Of a stretch of DNA of 23,563 bases, positions 5,170 to 13,877 are shown one piece after another. Positions within the stretch are counted from its first letter, which is position 1; each line of letters starts with the position of its first letter. A program made the translations under genes and the position numbers. Source of the DNA: an uncultured Limosilactobacillus sp. (GTDB taxonomy: Bacteria; Bacillota; Bacilli; Lactobacillales; Lactobacillaceae); NCBI RefSeq assembly GCF_934202235.1, contig NZ_CAKPXS010000027.1, positions 1 to 23,563 on the forward strand. Reading direction: 5' to 3'. Below the pieces are notes generated by a model. The model searched no databases. It was given only the letters and a program-made list of their open reading frames with translations, and was not told the origin of the DNA.

Positions 5170-8010
5170 TTAACCGTTGGCGCAATGCCGGTGGTCATTT
5201 AAAAAATTTTTTGTCTGCTTCACTACCTGGTCAGTCAGCAAGACCTTCTTTGGCATCTCCTTCGGGAGGACCGCCTGCATCGACTTGCCGTACCGGCGCT
5301 GGTATAACCGTGGATCTAAGCAGACCGCAACGCCGTAGTCATCAGGAGTTCTCAGCAGCCGACCGACCCCCTGCCGTAGTTTGATAGTCGCTTTTGGTAG
5401 CTGCAACTGGTAAAAAGGATTCTTGCCAGCTTGTTGGATCATATTACTTTGTGCCCGCACAATAATATCGTTAGGCGAGTCAAACGGTAACCGGGTAATA
5501 ATCAATAACTGCAGTAGATTTCGCGGCAGGTCAATCCCCTCCCAAAAACTAGAGGCCCCCAGCAAAACCGCATTTTCTCCCGTTGCAAACTGTTTAAGGA
5601 GCTTTTCTCTACTGCCGGTAATTCCCTGGGCCAGAATATCACGCTGGTTGAACAAATCCGTCCCTCGCAACTGGCTGTACACTTGTTCAATGGTTAGTAA
5701 GGAATTAAAGAGGACCATGGTTTGACACTGCGTTGAATCTGCCAGCTGGCGGATGGTCCTACTCAGGTAGCTGATATAGTGGCCATTGTTACGACTGGCG
5801 GGTTGAGGCGCATCCTTAGCAATCAAGAGAGCACTGTTCTGCTGATAGTCAAAGGGAGAAGCAAAGCGTTTAACCTGGGTCTGTTGCCGGTCAATGTCTA
5901 ATTGGTGATACAGGTACTGTGACCGACTCGAATTAAACAACGTTGCTCCGATAAAGAGCGGTCGGGAAAATGACGGATAAACCTTCTCACTGAGAAAGTG
6001 GTTGGTCTCCATTAGGCCCCCGCTCAGCTTCATTGAGCTGCGCTCGTGCGACTGCTGGATAGTTAACCAAAAAAACGCCGCTGACTGTCGTTCCTCAAGA
6101 AGCCGCAAAAAGTCATGAATCGTCTCATCCGCGTCTGCTAACTTATCGAGATGTGAACTAAACTGGTTCATCAGACCCCGATCACTAGCTAGCCAACTAT
6201 CGCGGCGTGATTCAAAGATGTGTTCTAGTGCCCGAAAGTGCAGCCGCGTGCTAGCTAGCGCCTGTTCCAACCCCATCATTAGTGGTGATGACGGGTTAAG
6301 AACCTGGCTAAGCTGCTTGTTGTCGACTGGCGACTCAATAATTCGTTCTGTACTGTTAGAGTCAAACTGAATGATGAAGCGACGGTAGATTGCTTGTTGA
6401 AAATCAACAATCGCCTCGTCGAGCTGCTGCAGGTCACTCGTTAACAGCTCAACGTTGTAATCTGCTAGCGGCAAAGACGCAAACGTCTCAAACAACGAGA
6501 ACTCATTATCCGCATTCACTAAGCCGCGCAAAGTATTAATATTGGCCATCAGCGCTTGAAAGCTGATTGTGTGGCGGGCCATCTTCAGAACGCTATCACT
6601 CAGGTGCTGGGCTTCGTCAACGACGAGGAATGGTTGCCCATTTTGGGTGCCAAGTTCCTCAGCATGAGCTGCCAAGTAGGCGTGGTTGGTAATAATCACG
6701 TTCGCGTGTTTCAGCCGGGCCTGTTGTCGAACAAGAAAGTCATCCTGGTAATAGATACCCTGTTTATCTAGACTTTTGACTCCCTGGTGACGGATTTCGG
6801 CAAAGTAAGGTGAACTTTGGACCGTCAAGTTCAGTTCGTCGAGGTCACCACTCGTGGTCTGCAATAGCCAAATCAATATTTTGGCCTTCAACAACTGAAC
6901 TAGCTTTGAATCACTATCATCCCCCAGGGAATGAACGAACCGCGTCAAATCAAGGTAGTGACTACTGCCCTTCACCACCACACTAGTTGCTTCAAATGGC
7001 AGAATCTGGTTTAACTGCCGCATCGTTTGTTCGGCAATCTGTTGCTGCAGTAAATTGGTCGCGGTGCTAACCACTAGCCGGCGATCAGGATACGTATGAA
7101 ACAGGAGGGGCAACAGGTAGCCAAGGGTCTTACCTATCCCCGTTCCGGCTTCCACCACCATGTATTCTGCTTTTTCCTGGCGGTAATGGTTATAGATGGC
7201 ATTCATCATTTTAGCCTGGGCTGGTCGGACCGTTAAGTGGTTACCGAACAACCGCTGCTTAGCCTTCTTGGTCGACGGGTACTTAAACTGCCGCCCGCTA
7301 ATATTAGTACTTGCCCGCCGTGGCCGCCGCAGAACCATCCCGTGGGTCACATATAGTGAATCAGCAAGTTTTACTGGAAAACGTTTGCGCCGCCCGAGCT
7401 CTGTCGCAAAAACATCGGCGGTTTGCTGTGGCAGTTCTAGCTTCATTGACACCAACTGCCGCAGGGTAATCGTCGGTAACTGCTTTAACTTATTCAGTAA
7501 GTCAATTAATAATTGCGCAGTTGCATCAGCATCTGAAGCAGCACTATGCGGGTGATTATGCTGGATAGTGAGGTAAGCCGTTAGGTCGCGCAAGCGGTAG
7601 CTCTTGGCAGTGGGGAGCAAAATTTGACTCAGCGTCACCGTATCAATTGCTTGAATTGTTAGTGACGGGTAGCCGGCGCGCTCTAACTCGCGATTAAGAA
7701 AGGGAAAATCAAAGTTGACGTTATGCGCCACAAAAATCGTCCCGGTCAGTAAGCTAAAGACTGTCCCAGCAATGTCCTCAAACAGGGGCGCGGACTGCAC
7801 ATCGCGGTTGCTAATTCCGGTCAGCTGTTCAATTTGGTGGGGAATTTTTGCCCGCGGATTAACGAGGGTCTCAAAGTGGTTAACCACTGTCCCATCCTGA
7901 ACCAGGGCACAGCCAATCTGGATGATGCGGTCACCGTTTTTGACACTGGTACCGGTGGTCTCTAAGTCAACCACCGAATAAATCGGTCCCCTTAACTTCT
8001 TTCTTGGCAT
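5170..8010 (-). CDS. dinG: DinG-type ATP-dependent DNA helicase with N-terminal DEDDh 3'-5' exonuclease domain
   Basis: A 946-residue fusion, the usual Firmicutes form of DinG. Residues 1-175 are a DEDDh exonuclease of the PolC-epsilon type: Exo I with Asp15 and Glu17 in VVDLETTG, Exo II with Asp101 in HNVNFDFPF, Exo III with His155 and Asp160 in HSAASDADA. Residues from about 260 are an XPD/DinG-like superfamily 2 helicase: Walker A AGTGIGKT at 288-295, Walker B DEAQ at 465-468 (family form usually DEAH or DEGH) and motif VI QGVGRLLRT near the C-terminus. The four cysteines of an Fe-S cluster seen in E. coli DinG are absent, as known for the Gram-positive branch. It diverges from mvk across 134 bases. 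The ATG has only a weak GGTG ribosome site. Confidence 0.93.
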   Translation of the reverse strand: MPRKKLRGPIYSVVDLETTGTSVKNGDRIIQIGCALVQDGTVVNHFETLVNPRAKIPHQIEQLTGISNRDVQSAPLFEDIAGTVFSLLTGTIFVAHNVNFDFPFLNRELERAGYPSLTIQAIDTVTLSQILLPTAKSYRLRDLTAYLTIQHNHPHSAASDADATAQLLIDLLNKLKQLPTITLRQLVSMKLELPQQTADVFATELGRRKRFPVKLADSLYVTHGMVLRRPRRASTNISGRQFKYPSTKKAKQRLFGNHLTVRPAQAKMMNAIYNHYRQEKAEYMVVEAGTGIGKTLGYLLPLLFHTYPDRRLVVSTATNLLQQQIAEQTMRQLNQILPFEATSVVVKGSSHYLDLTRFVHSLGDDSDSKLVQLLKAKILIWLLQTTSGDLDELNLTVQSSPYFAEIRHQGVKSLDKQGIYYQDDFLVRQQARLKHANVIITNHAYLAAHAEELGTQNGQPFLVVDEAQHLSDSVLKMARHTISFQALMANINTLRGLVNADNEFSLFETFASLPLADYNVELLTSDLQQLDEAIVDFQQAIYRRFIIQFDSNSTERIIESPVDNKQLSQVLNPSSPLMMGLEQALASTRLHFRALEHIFESRRDSWLASDRGLMNQFSSHLDKLADADETIHDFLRLLEERQSAAFFWLTIQQSHERSSMKLSGGLMETNHFLSEKVYPSFSRPLFIGATLFNSSRSQYLYHQLDIDRQQTQVKRFASPFDYQQNSALLIAKDAPQPASRNNGHYISYLSRTIRQLADSTQCQTMVLFNSLLTIEQVYSQLRGTDLFNQRDILAQGITGSREKLLKQFATGENAVLLGASSFWEGIDLPRNLLQLLIITRLPFDSPNDIIVRAQSNMIQQAGKNPFYQLQLPKATIKLRQGVGRLLRTPDDYGVAVCLDPRLYQRRYGKSMQAVLPKEMPKKVLLTDQVVKQTKNFLNDHRHCANG

Positions 8011-8082
8011 TTTATCACCGTACTTTCATCTTTCTTTTTCCATCATACTATCAATATGCGAAAAGTGGTAAACTGTTTAGGT

Positions 8083-8111
8083 TTGAGAATGATTTATTGG
8101 AAAAGTATAAT
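8083..8111 (+). promoter_or_regulatory. Sigma-A-type promoter of the mevalonate operon
   Basis: TTGAGA, a 17-base spacer and a perfect TATAAT. Transcription would start near 8118, leaving a leader of about 27 bases before the mvk ATG. The -10 box lies inside the upstream continuation of the mvk frame, which argues against a longer mvk protein. Confidence 0.78.
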
Positions 8112-8144
8112 ATGATTAGTTCTTACAGAAAGGCTGGGACGTCA

Positions 8145-9077
8145 ATGAAGTCAAAGGGAATTGGCAAGAGCCACGCCAAAATCATTCTAATTGGCGAGCA
8201 CAGTGTTGTTTATGGCCAACCCGCAATTGCGCTCCCGTTGCCCAACGTTGCTGAAAAGGTAACGATTTTGCCACGGACGGACGGGCATCGCTTGATCCAT
8301 AGTTCCTACTTTGATGGTGACTTAAACGGGTTACCTGACAAAATGCACGGGGTTGCCAAATTAATTCAAACACTGGTCGACCACTTAGATGGTAATCGCG
8401 ACTATTGGGATTTGACCATCGACAGTGATTTACCAGCTGAGCGGGGGATGGGTTCTTCAGCTGCAACGGCAATTGCCCTGGTGCGGGCCTTTTTTGATTA
8501 TTATCAAAAACCACTCGACCGACAATTACTTTTACGATTAGCAGCGGTCGAAGAAGAAATTACCCACCGCAGTCCCAGCGGACTCGATGCCGCCACTGCC
8601 GCTTCGTCTTCACCACTGTGGTTTGTTCGTGGCAAGGTGGGGACGCCGATCCCCATGCACTTGCAAGCGACGATGGTCATTGCGGATACTGGAATTGCCG
8701 GAGCCACCCGCGAAGCCGTCACCGCTGTACACCACTTATTGGAAGAGTCACCAACCAAGACCCACGCTTGCCTTGACCAACTTGGCTTACTCACCCGGCA
8801 AGCGCAGTCTGCCCTGCAGTTAAATGAGGTCGCAAAACTAGGAAAAATTCTTTTAGCAGCCCACCACGAATTGCAGCGGTTGCAAGTCAGCGATCAAAAG
8901 CTAGACCAGCTGGTAGAAGTTGCGATGGCCAACGGTGCCCTCGGTGCTAAGCTCACCGGCGGCGGTCGTGGCGGTTGTATGTTTGCCCTCGTCAAAACTA
9001 GTGCTCAAGCACGCCACCTCGCTGCCGCCCTCATCAGTGCCGGTGCCCGTAAAACCTGGTTGCAACCACTTCGCTAG
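8145..9077 (+). CDS. mvk: Mevalonate kinase
   Basis: A 310-residue GHMP-family kinase that phosphorylates mevalonate with ATP, the third step of the mevalonate route to isoprenoids. Motif 1 is KIILIGEHSVVYG (12-24), the phosphate-binding loop is ERGMGSSAATA (99-109), the likely catalytic Asp148 is in SGLDAATA, and motif 3 is KLTGGGRGGCMFAL near residue 270. The frame is open 47 codons upstream, but that extension crosses the promoter. The ATG at 8145 gives a protein starting at the family's usual place; its ribosome site is AAAGG at a rather long distance of about 12 bases. First gene of the operon; mvaD follows after 21 bases. Confidence 0.94.
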   Translation: MKSKGIGKSHAKIILIGEHSVVYGQPAIALPLPNVAEKVTILPRTDGHRLIHSSYFDGDLNGLPDKMHGVAKLIQTLVDHLDGNRDYWDLTIDSDLPAERGMGSSAATAIALVRAFFDYYQKPLDRQLLLRLAAVEEEITHRSPSGLDAATAASSSPLWFVRGKVGTPIPMHLQATMVIADTGIAGATREAVTAVHHLLEESPTKTHACLDQLGLLTRQAQSALQLNEVAKLGKILLAAHHELQRLQVSDQKLDQLVEVAMANGALGAKLTGGGRGGCMFALVKTSAQARHLAAALISAGARKTWLQPLR

Positions 9078-9098
9078 TTCAAAGAAAGGAAGATCCAA

Positions 9099-10073
9099 AT
9101 GCCCACCACGGCACGCGCGCATACTAATATTGCTCTGGTCAAGTACTGGGGAAAACGCGACCCGCAACTGATGTTGCCGCAAACGGATAGTTTGTCGCTC
9201 ACCCTGGACCGTTTTTTTACCGACACAACGGTCACTGCCGATCGGCGGTTAAATCACGACCGTTTTACCATCAACGGCCAAGCAGTAGATGATAAGAATA
9301 CTAACAGGCTGACAGCTTTTTTGGACCTCGTTCGCCAACTAGCCGGTACCGATACCCGTTTTAATGTTGCGTCCACTAACCACGTCCCGACGAGCGCCGG
9401 CCTAGCTTCCTCTGCCTCGGCTTTTGCTGCCCTCGCGGCCGCTGCCAGTCGTGAAGCCGGCTGTCACCTTAGTCGGCGCGAACTCAGCCGGCTAGCACGT
9501 CGTGGCTCAGGGTCGGCCACCCGTTCTGTTTACGGCGGACTAGTTGAATGGCATCGCGGGACTAATGACCAAACCTCCTTTGCCGAACCGCTGATGGAAA
9601 AAGTTGACTTTCCCCTCGAAATGTTAGCCATTGTTATTGACGCTAGCCAGAAAAAAGTTTCCAGCAGAACCGGGATGCAGTTGTGCGTGGAGACTTCGCC
9701 CTTTTATCCTGAATGGCGTACGATTGTCGAAAGTGACATGACTAACATGAAGGCAGCCATTGCTAACCAGGACATTAACCGCATTGGCCAATTGGCCCAG
9801 GAAAACGCCCTGCGAATGCACGCCCTCACCTTGTCAGCTGATCCCGGCTATACTTATTTTGAAGAGGGAACGATGAGGGCCATGAGGCTGGTTGACACCC
9901 TAAATGCCAACGGTCTTCACTGCTACTACACGATGGATGCTGGCCCGAACGTGAAACTGATTTATAATAGTAAGGATCGTCAGCAAATTATTGACCAGCT
10001 GGCACCTGTTTTTGGCAAAGATAAGCTGATCGTTGCCAAACCGGGGCCGGGAGTAAGCATCACCCAACTTTAG
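9099..10073 (+). CDS. mvaD: Diphosphomevalonate decarboxylase
   Basis: A 324-residue GHMP-fold enzyme that uses ATP to decarboxylate mevalonate 5-diphosphate to isopentenyl diphosphate. The N-terminus carries the family hallmark HTNIALVKYWGKRD (8-21). The phosphate loop is TSAGLASSASAFAAL (98-112), RGSGSATRSVYGG is at 135-147, and the catalytic aspartate lies in YTMDAGPNVK near residue 280. Length is normal. The start has GAAAGGAAG about 8 bases upstream. It lies 22 bases before mvaK2. In pathway order it acts after mvaK2, although it precedes it in the operon. Confidence 0.96.
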   Translation: MPTTARAHTNIALVKYWGKRDPQLMLPQTDSLSLTLDRFFTDTTVTADRRLNHDRFTINGQAVDDKNTNRLTAFLDLVRQLAGTDTRFNVASTNHVPTSAGLASSASAFAALAAAASREAGCHLSRRELSRLARRGSGSATRSVYGGLVEWHRGTNDQTSFAEPLMEKVDFPLEMLAIVIDASQKKVSSRTGMQLCVETSPFYPEWRTIVESDMTNMKAAIANQDINRIGQLAQENALRMHALTLSADPGYTYFEEGTMRAMRLVDTLNANGLHCYYTMDAGPNVKLIYNSKDRQQIIDQLAPVFGKDKLIVAKPGPGVSITQL

Positions 10074-10095
10074 CTGAACAAGGAGATTCATTCAT

Positions 10096-11184
10096 TTGAT
10101 TACTGAAAAAGCACCTGGAAAGTTATATATCGCTGGTGAATACGCGGTTGTGGAAAACGGCAACCCGGCGATTTTGGTTGCCTTAGACCAGTTTGTCACC
10201 TGCCAATTAACGGCTGCACAGCATCAGACTGGGAGAATCATCAGCCGCCAGTACCAAGATATTGAACTGTCCTGGCGGCGACAAGGCGACCAATTGGTCG
10301 TTGACCAGCGTGATAACCCTTTTTCCTACATCATTCAGGCGATTGAAGTGACGGAAGCCTATACCCGGTCATGCGGCCGTCAGCTGAAAATGTTTGACCT
10401 GACCATTGATAGTGATTTGGATAGCGATAATGGTCGCAAATACGGTCTGGGCTCTTCCGCGGCAGTCACCGTCGCGATTGTTAAGGCTCTTTGCCGTTTC
10501 TACCAGCTCACAGTAACCAACGAAAAACTATTTAAGCTCGCCGCCATTGCACACTTTACCGTCCAAAAAAACGGGTCACTCGGTGACGTGGCAGCCTCAG
10601 TTTATGGTGGTTGGATTGCCTACCATTCTTTTGATCGTCAGTGGCTAGCCGAACAGCAGCAGGCAGTGGATCTGACAACACTGATTAACCTGCCCTGGCC
10701 GGACTTAGAGGTCGAACCCCTGCCAACCCCCAAGCAGTTACGACTACTCATCGGCTGGACGGGTAAGCCGGCGTCCACTTCACTGCTGGTGGACAAAATT
10801 TCCCTCTTTAAGGCTGTTCACCAACAAGAATATCGACAGTTCCTTACTGATAGCCAGCAATGCGTCACCCGGATGATTAACGGTTTTCGGACTAAACGGC
10901 TGGATTTGATTCAACAACAAATCCGGGTAAACCGGCAGTTACTGGCCCGTTTAGGTCAGCTTTCTGGTGTTAGCATCGAAACGCCCCTCCTGCAGAAACT
11001 CTGCACCATTGCCGAACAAGCTGGCGGGGCGGCAAAAACATCTGGCGCTGGCGGCGGCGACTGTGGGATTGCCTTGATTGACAACCGCCAAGACGTTAAA
11101 CAGTTACAAAAGCGGTGGCAAGCAGCCCGGATTCAGCCATTAGCGCTTCACGTCTTCTTTGACCAGGATAGTAAGGAGGATTAA
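10096..11184 (+). CDS. mvaK2: Phosphomevalonate kinase
   Basis: A 362-residue GHMP kinase that converts phosphomevalonate to diphosphomevalonate. Motif 1 is APGKLYIAGEYAVVENG, close to the N-terminus. The phosphate loop is KYGLGSSAAVTVAIVKAL near residue 120, SLGDVAASVYGGW follows near residue 160, and the C-terminal glycine motif is TSGAGGGDCGIALI. These match the Gram-positive PMK type (MvaK2), not the animal enzyme. The start codon is TTG, supported by AAGGAGA about nine bases upstream; no ATG gives a better start. Only three bases separate it from fni, so coupling is likely. Confidence 0.95.
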   Translation: MITEKAPGKLYIAGEYAVVENGNPAILVALDQFVTCQLTAAQHQTGRIISRQYQDIELSWRRQGDQLVVDQRDNPFSYIIQAIEVTEAYTRSCGRQLKMFDLTIDSDLDSDNGRKYGLGSSAAVTVAIVKALCRFYQLTVTNEKLFKLAAIAHFTVQKNGSLGDVAASVYGGWIAYHSFDRQWLAEQQQAVDLTTLINLPWPDLEVEPLPTPKQLRLLIGWTGKPASTSLLVDKISLFKAVHQQEYRQFLTDSQQCVTRMINGFRTKRLDLIQQQIRVNRQLLARLGQLSGVSIETPLLQKLCTIAEQAGGAAKTSGAGGGDCGIALIDNRQDVKQLQKRWQAARIQPLALHVFFDQDSKED

Positions 11185-11187
11185 CAG

Positions 11188-12237
11188 ATGTCGACCGATT
11201 CGCGCCGAAAAGATGAACACCTCCGTTACGCCGAAATAACCAATTCTGCCCAGCAAAGACAGCCAAATGACTTTGCCGGGGTTCGTCTCCTTCACCAGGC
11301 ACTGCCGGAACAATCACTCGCCGAAGTCGACCTGTCAACTTCCCTGATTGACGGCCTTCAAATCGACTACCCTTTTTATATTGAGGCAATGACTGGCGGT
11401 AGTAAAAAGGGCGGTGTGATCAATGGGCAATTAGCCTCACTGGCTGCTAAACATCACCTTGCCATGGCGACTGGGTCAATGAGTATCATCTTCAAAGACC
11501 CCGCCACAAAGCCAACCTTTGCGGTAGTCAGGCAGCAAAATCCTGACGGGGTCATCATCGCTAATCTCAGTGCTAACGCCAGTGTTGACCAAGCTGCTGC
11601 CGCAATCGACCTCGTCAAAGCGAATGCCTTGGAAATCCACCTTAATAGTGCCCAGGAAGTCGTAATGCCAGAGGGAGCTCAAGATTACCACTGGTTAACT
11701 AATATCAAAAAACTCGCCGCCCGTTTTCCGGTGATTGTGAAGGAAGTCGGCTTTGGCATGACTAAAGAGACGATCCAGTTACTGGCTGACGCGGGTGTCG
11801 CCGGGATTAACGTGTCCGGTCGCGGCGGCACCAACTTCGCCGCTATCGAAAGCCTGCGTGGCAAACGAATTGGCGCGTCAGGTGACTGGTCACCCTTATT
11901 CGACTGGGGACAGTCAACCGTCGAATCGCTCCTGGAAGCACGGTCGACTAACCACCAGCAGGCAACGGTTATCGCTTCCGGTGGCGTGCAATCGCCAGCT
12001 GATGTCGTTAAAGCCGGTACACTCGGGGCTTCTGCAGTCGGTGTTGCAGGTTTCTTTCTTCACCACTTACAGACTAATCCAGACGGTTTGGACCAACTCA
12101 TCACTAGCTGGCGGCAAAATATTGCGGCCATGATGCTCCTAACGGGTTGCCAACGCTTTGCGGACCTGGCCAACACCCCGTTTGTCCTCAATCCGCAGTT
12201 AGAAAGTTATGTTCGTCAGCGCCATTTAACGAGATAA
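11188..12237 (+). CDS. fni: Type 2 isopentenyl-diphosphate delta-isomerase (FMN- and NAD(P)H-dependent)
   Basis: A 349-residue TIM-barrel flavoenzyme that interconverts isopentenyl and dimethylallyl diphosphate. Hallmarks are RKDEHLRYAE near residue 7, YIEAMTGGSKKGG near 63, HLNSAQEVVMPEG near 150, IVKEVGFGMTKE near 182, the flavin/phosphate segment INVSGRGGTNFAAIE, and ASGGVQSPADVVKAGTLGAS near 270. This is the type 2 (Idi-2) enzyme, unrelated to the metal-dependent type 1. A full AAGGAGG site lies before the ATG. It is the last gene of the operon and is followed by a strong terminator. Confidence 0.96.
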   Translation: MSTDSRRKDEHLRYAEITNSAQQRQPNDFAGVRLLHQALPEQSLAEVDLSTSLIDGLQIDYPFYIEAMTGGSKKGGVINGQLASLAAKHHLAMATGSMSIIFKDPATKPTFAVVRQQNPDGVIIANLSANASVDQAAAAIDLVKANALEIHLNSAQEVVMPEGAQDYHWLTNIKKLAARFPVIVKEVGFGMTKETIQLLADAGVAGINVSGRGGTNFAAIESLRGKRIGASGDWSPLFDWGQSTVESLLEARSTNHQQATVIASGGVQSPADVVKAGTLGASAVGVAGFFLHHLQTNPDGLDQLITSWRQNIAAMMLLTGCQRFADLANTPFVLNPQLESYVRQRHLTR

Positions 12238-12253
12238 ACGGCCACCTAACCAC

Positions 12254-12300
12254 AAAACAGAGGTCACTGAAAGCGACTCACTTCAGTGACCTCTGTTTTT
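12254..12300. terminator. Strong bidirectional terminator between fni and rsmF
   Basis: An 18-bp perfect stem (12254-12271 with 12282-12299) whose ends are A- and T-rich, with a 10-base loop. On the plus strand the stem ends in GTTTTT, ending the mevalonate operon; on the minus strand it ends in TTTTGTGG, serving the convergent rsmF gene. Confidence 0.92.
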
Positions 12301-12365
12301 GTCTGCAAAATTTATTTTGGTTGACCGGACCAGTTAAAGAAGTTCAGCATTAAACCGGAAGTAAT

Positions 12366-13763
12366 TTAAAAGCGCAGTCCCTTCGGGTAAAAATTCTTGA
12401 CCGTTGTCCCCACCAGCTTGCCAAAGCCACAGGGATGACCATTAGCAACTAGCAGGTACCAGCCGTTCTCATGACCAGCACCAACTGTCAATGTCTCACC
12501 ATGGACGTATTTGCGCCACTGCCCTTTCGAAATACTTAAACAACGAACAGCGGGCAGGTCCTTTGCAGCAAGCGCCATGGCAAGCGCTAATGATGGTTCA
12601 AACCGTTTTTTCTTCAGGGTTCCCAGGTGGAGACCAGGACGAAGGACGTGGAAACCAGCTAAGGGCTTCATTGAGGAAGGACAAGCATACAACTGGTCGC
12701 CAAACTTTAAGAAGTGTGAAACAGCAAAGGACGGCATTACTGCCTGCGACCATTGCTGCCATTCGCCTAGCTCTTGCCGGCTTGGTGTCCAGTCACCACG
12801 ACGTTGGCGGCGCTTGTTCTTTGCCTTCTTCCGGTGTACTTGACTCTGAGACATTTCAGACATCTCAGTAGTCAGGGTAAACTTGGCAATAAAGTGCCCT
12901 TCACCATGGTAGTGATGAGGAAAGAGGCGAATTGCCTTGGCTAGCTCTGGATTGCCATCAGCCCATTCTGGCTGGCCATGGTCCATCCCCGGTGCTTTTG
13001 CAATGGGACAGATGGTTAAGTCATAGTGGTTCAACAACCAGGCAGCGTTCTGCTCGTCTTCTTCAGGAGCAAAGGTGCAGGTGGAATAAACCAGCGTTCC
13101 TCCCGGTTTTAGCATTTTCAATGCCGACTTGAGGATCTGCCGCTGACGATTAGCGCATTCGGTAGGATAGTCCGGGTTCCAGTATTGAATTCCCGCCGGA
13201 TCTTTCCGGAACATTCCCTCCCCCGAGCAAGGAGCATCAACGAGGATCCGGTCGAAGAACCGAGGAAACTGTGTTTCTAGTTCCGCTGGTGATTCGTTGG
13301 TGACCACCGCATTAACTGCTCCCCACCGTTCCAGGTTCTCCGCCAGCACCTTAGCCCGCTTGGCAAAAATTTCGTTAGCCACCAGCAATCCTTCATTGTG
13401 CATGAGGGCAACAATTTGGGTAGACTTGCCACCGGGAGCAGCACATAAGTCCAACACCTTTTCACCCGGCTGCGGATCCAACGCCACTGCCACGTTCATT
13501 GCCGATGGCTCCTGACTGTATACCCAACCAGTCACGTGGTCTAATGACTTACCATCAACTTGGCCATAATAACCATTATTAACGCCAGGAACGGCCTGGT
13601 TACCGGTTTTGCTAATGGTTTCTTCTGGCAACCCCGGCTTTCCCGGGTTAACGCGAAAGCCGCTGACAGCGGATTTGTCCGTCAGGGCCTTGATAAAGGC
13701 AGCTGACTCACGCTCTCCCATTAGACGCTGGTATTTTTCGATAAAAGCTGCTGGCAAATTCAT
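12366..13763 (-). CDS. rsmF: RsmB/NOP family (RsmF-like) 16S rRNA cytosine-C5 methyltransferase
   Basis: A 465-residue SAM-dependent RNA m5C methyltransferase. The SAM-binding motif I is VLDLCAAPGGKSTQI (103-117). The two cysteines of this class are in motif IV, DAPCSGEGMFRKDP (Cys179), and motif VI, STCTFAPEEDEQN (Cys229). A basic linker (RKKAKNKRRQRRGDW) follows, then a C-terminal region with the RsmF-type PUA-like fold (GFGKLVGTTVKNFYPKGLRF at the end). E. coli RsmF modifies C1407 of 16S rRNA; Gram-positive members may modify other positions, so the exact site is not claimed. The ATG is preceded by TGGAGGG. It diverges from the HAD gene and converges with fni. Confidence 0.9.
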   Translation of the reverse strand: MNLPAAFIEKYQRLMGERESAAFIKALTDKSAVSGFRVNPGKPGLPEETISKTGNQAVPGVNNGYYGQVDGKSLDHVTGWVYSQEPSAMNVAVALDPQPGEKVLDLCAAPGGKSTQIVALMHNEGLLVANEIFAKRAKVLAENLERWGAVNAVVTNESPAELETQFPRFFDRILVDAPCSGEGMFRKDPAGIQYWNPDYPTECANRQRQILKSALKMLKPGGTLVYSTCTFAPEEDEQNAAWLLNHYDLTICPIAKAPGMDHGQPEWADGNPELAKAIRLFPHHYHGEGHFIAKFTLTTEMSEMSQSQVHRKKAKNKRRQRRGDWTPSRQELGEWQQWSQAVMPSFAVSHFLKFGDQLYACPSSMKPLAGFHVLRPGLHLGTLKKKRFEPSLALAMALAAKDLPAVRCLSISKGQWRKYVHGETLTVGAGHENGWYLLVANGHPCGFGKLVGTTVKNFYPKGLRF

Positions 13764-13791
13764 TGATAACCCTCCACAATTTTCTCCGCTT

Positions 13792-13800
13792 ATTCTAACA
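13792..13800 (-). promoter_or_regulatory. Extended -10 promoter candidate for rsmF
   Basis: TGTTAGAAT on the minus strand fits an extended -10 (TGn plus TAGAAT) about 29 bases upstream of the rsmF ATG. No clear -35 at standard spacing. Confidence 0.45.
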
Positions 13801-13819
13801 TAGTTAATAGTGTTCCACC

Positions 13820-13848
13820 TTGCTTTTCAACCTCACACAGTGTTAAAT
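13820..13848 (+). promoter_or_regulatory. Promoter candidate for the HAD phosphatase gene
   Basis: TTGCTT, 17-base spacer, TTAAAT, about 30 bases before the ATG at 13878. The -10 is only a partial match. Confidence 0.4.
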
Positions 13849-13877
13849 AGAAATATTGGAGAAAAGGAAGTGTAGAT

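Noticed and set aside
5199..5212. A6T6 run near the end of dinG as a programmed frameshift site
   Set aside because: The reading frame ends only about 14 codons later and alternative frames add nothing; it is more likely a neutral A/T tract encoding Lys-Asn-Phe-Leu.
8004..8144. N-terminal extension of mevalonate kinase by 47 codons
   Set aside because: The extension crosses a strong promoter (8083-8111) and overlaps the dinG start, and the GHMP motif 1 sits at the normal distance from the ATG at 8145.
12491..12871. Plus-strand frames antisense to rsmF
   Set aside because: No start signal or domain; the minus-strand frame carries clear methyltransferase motifs.
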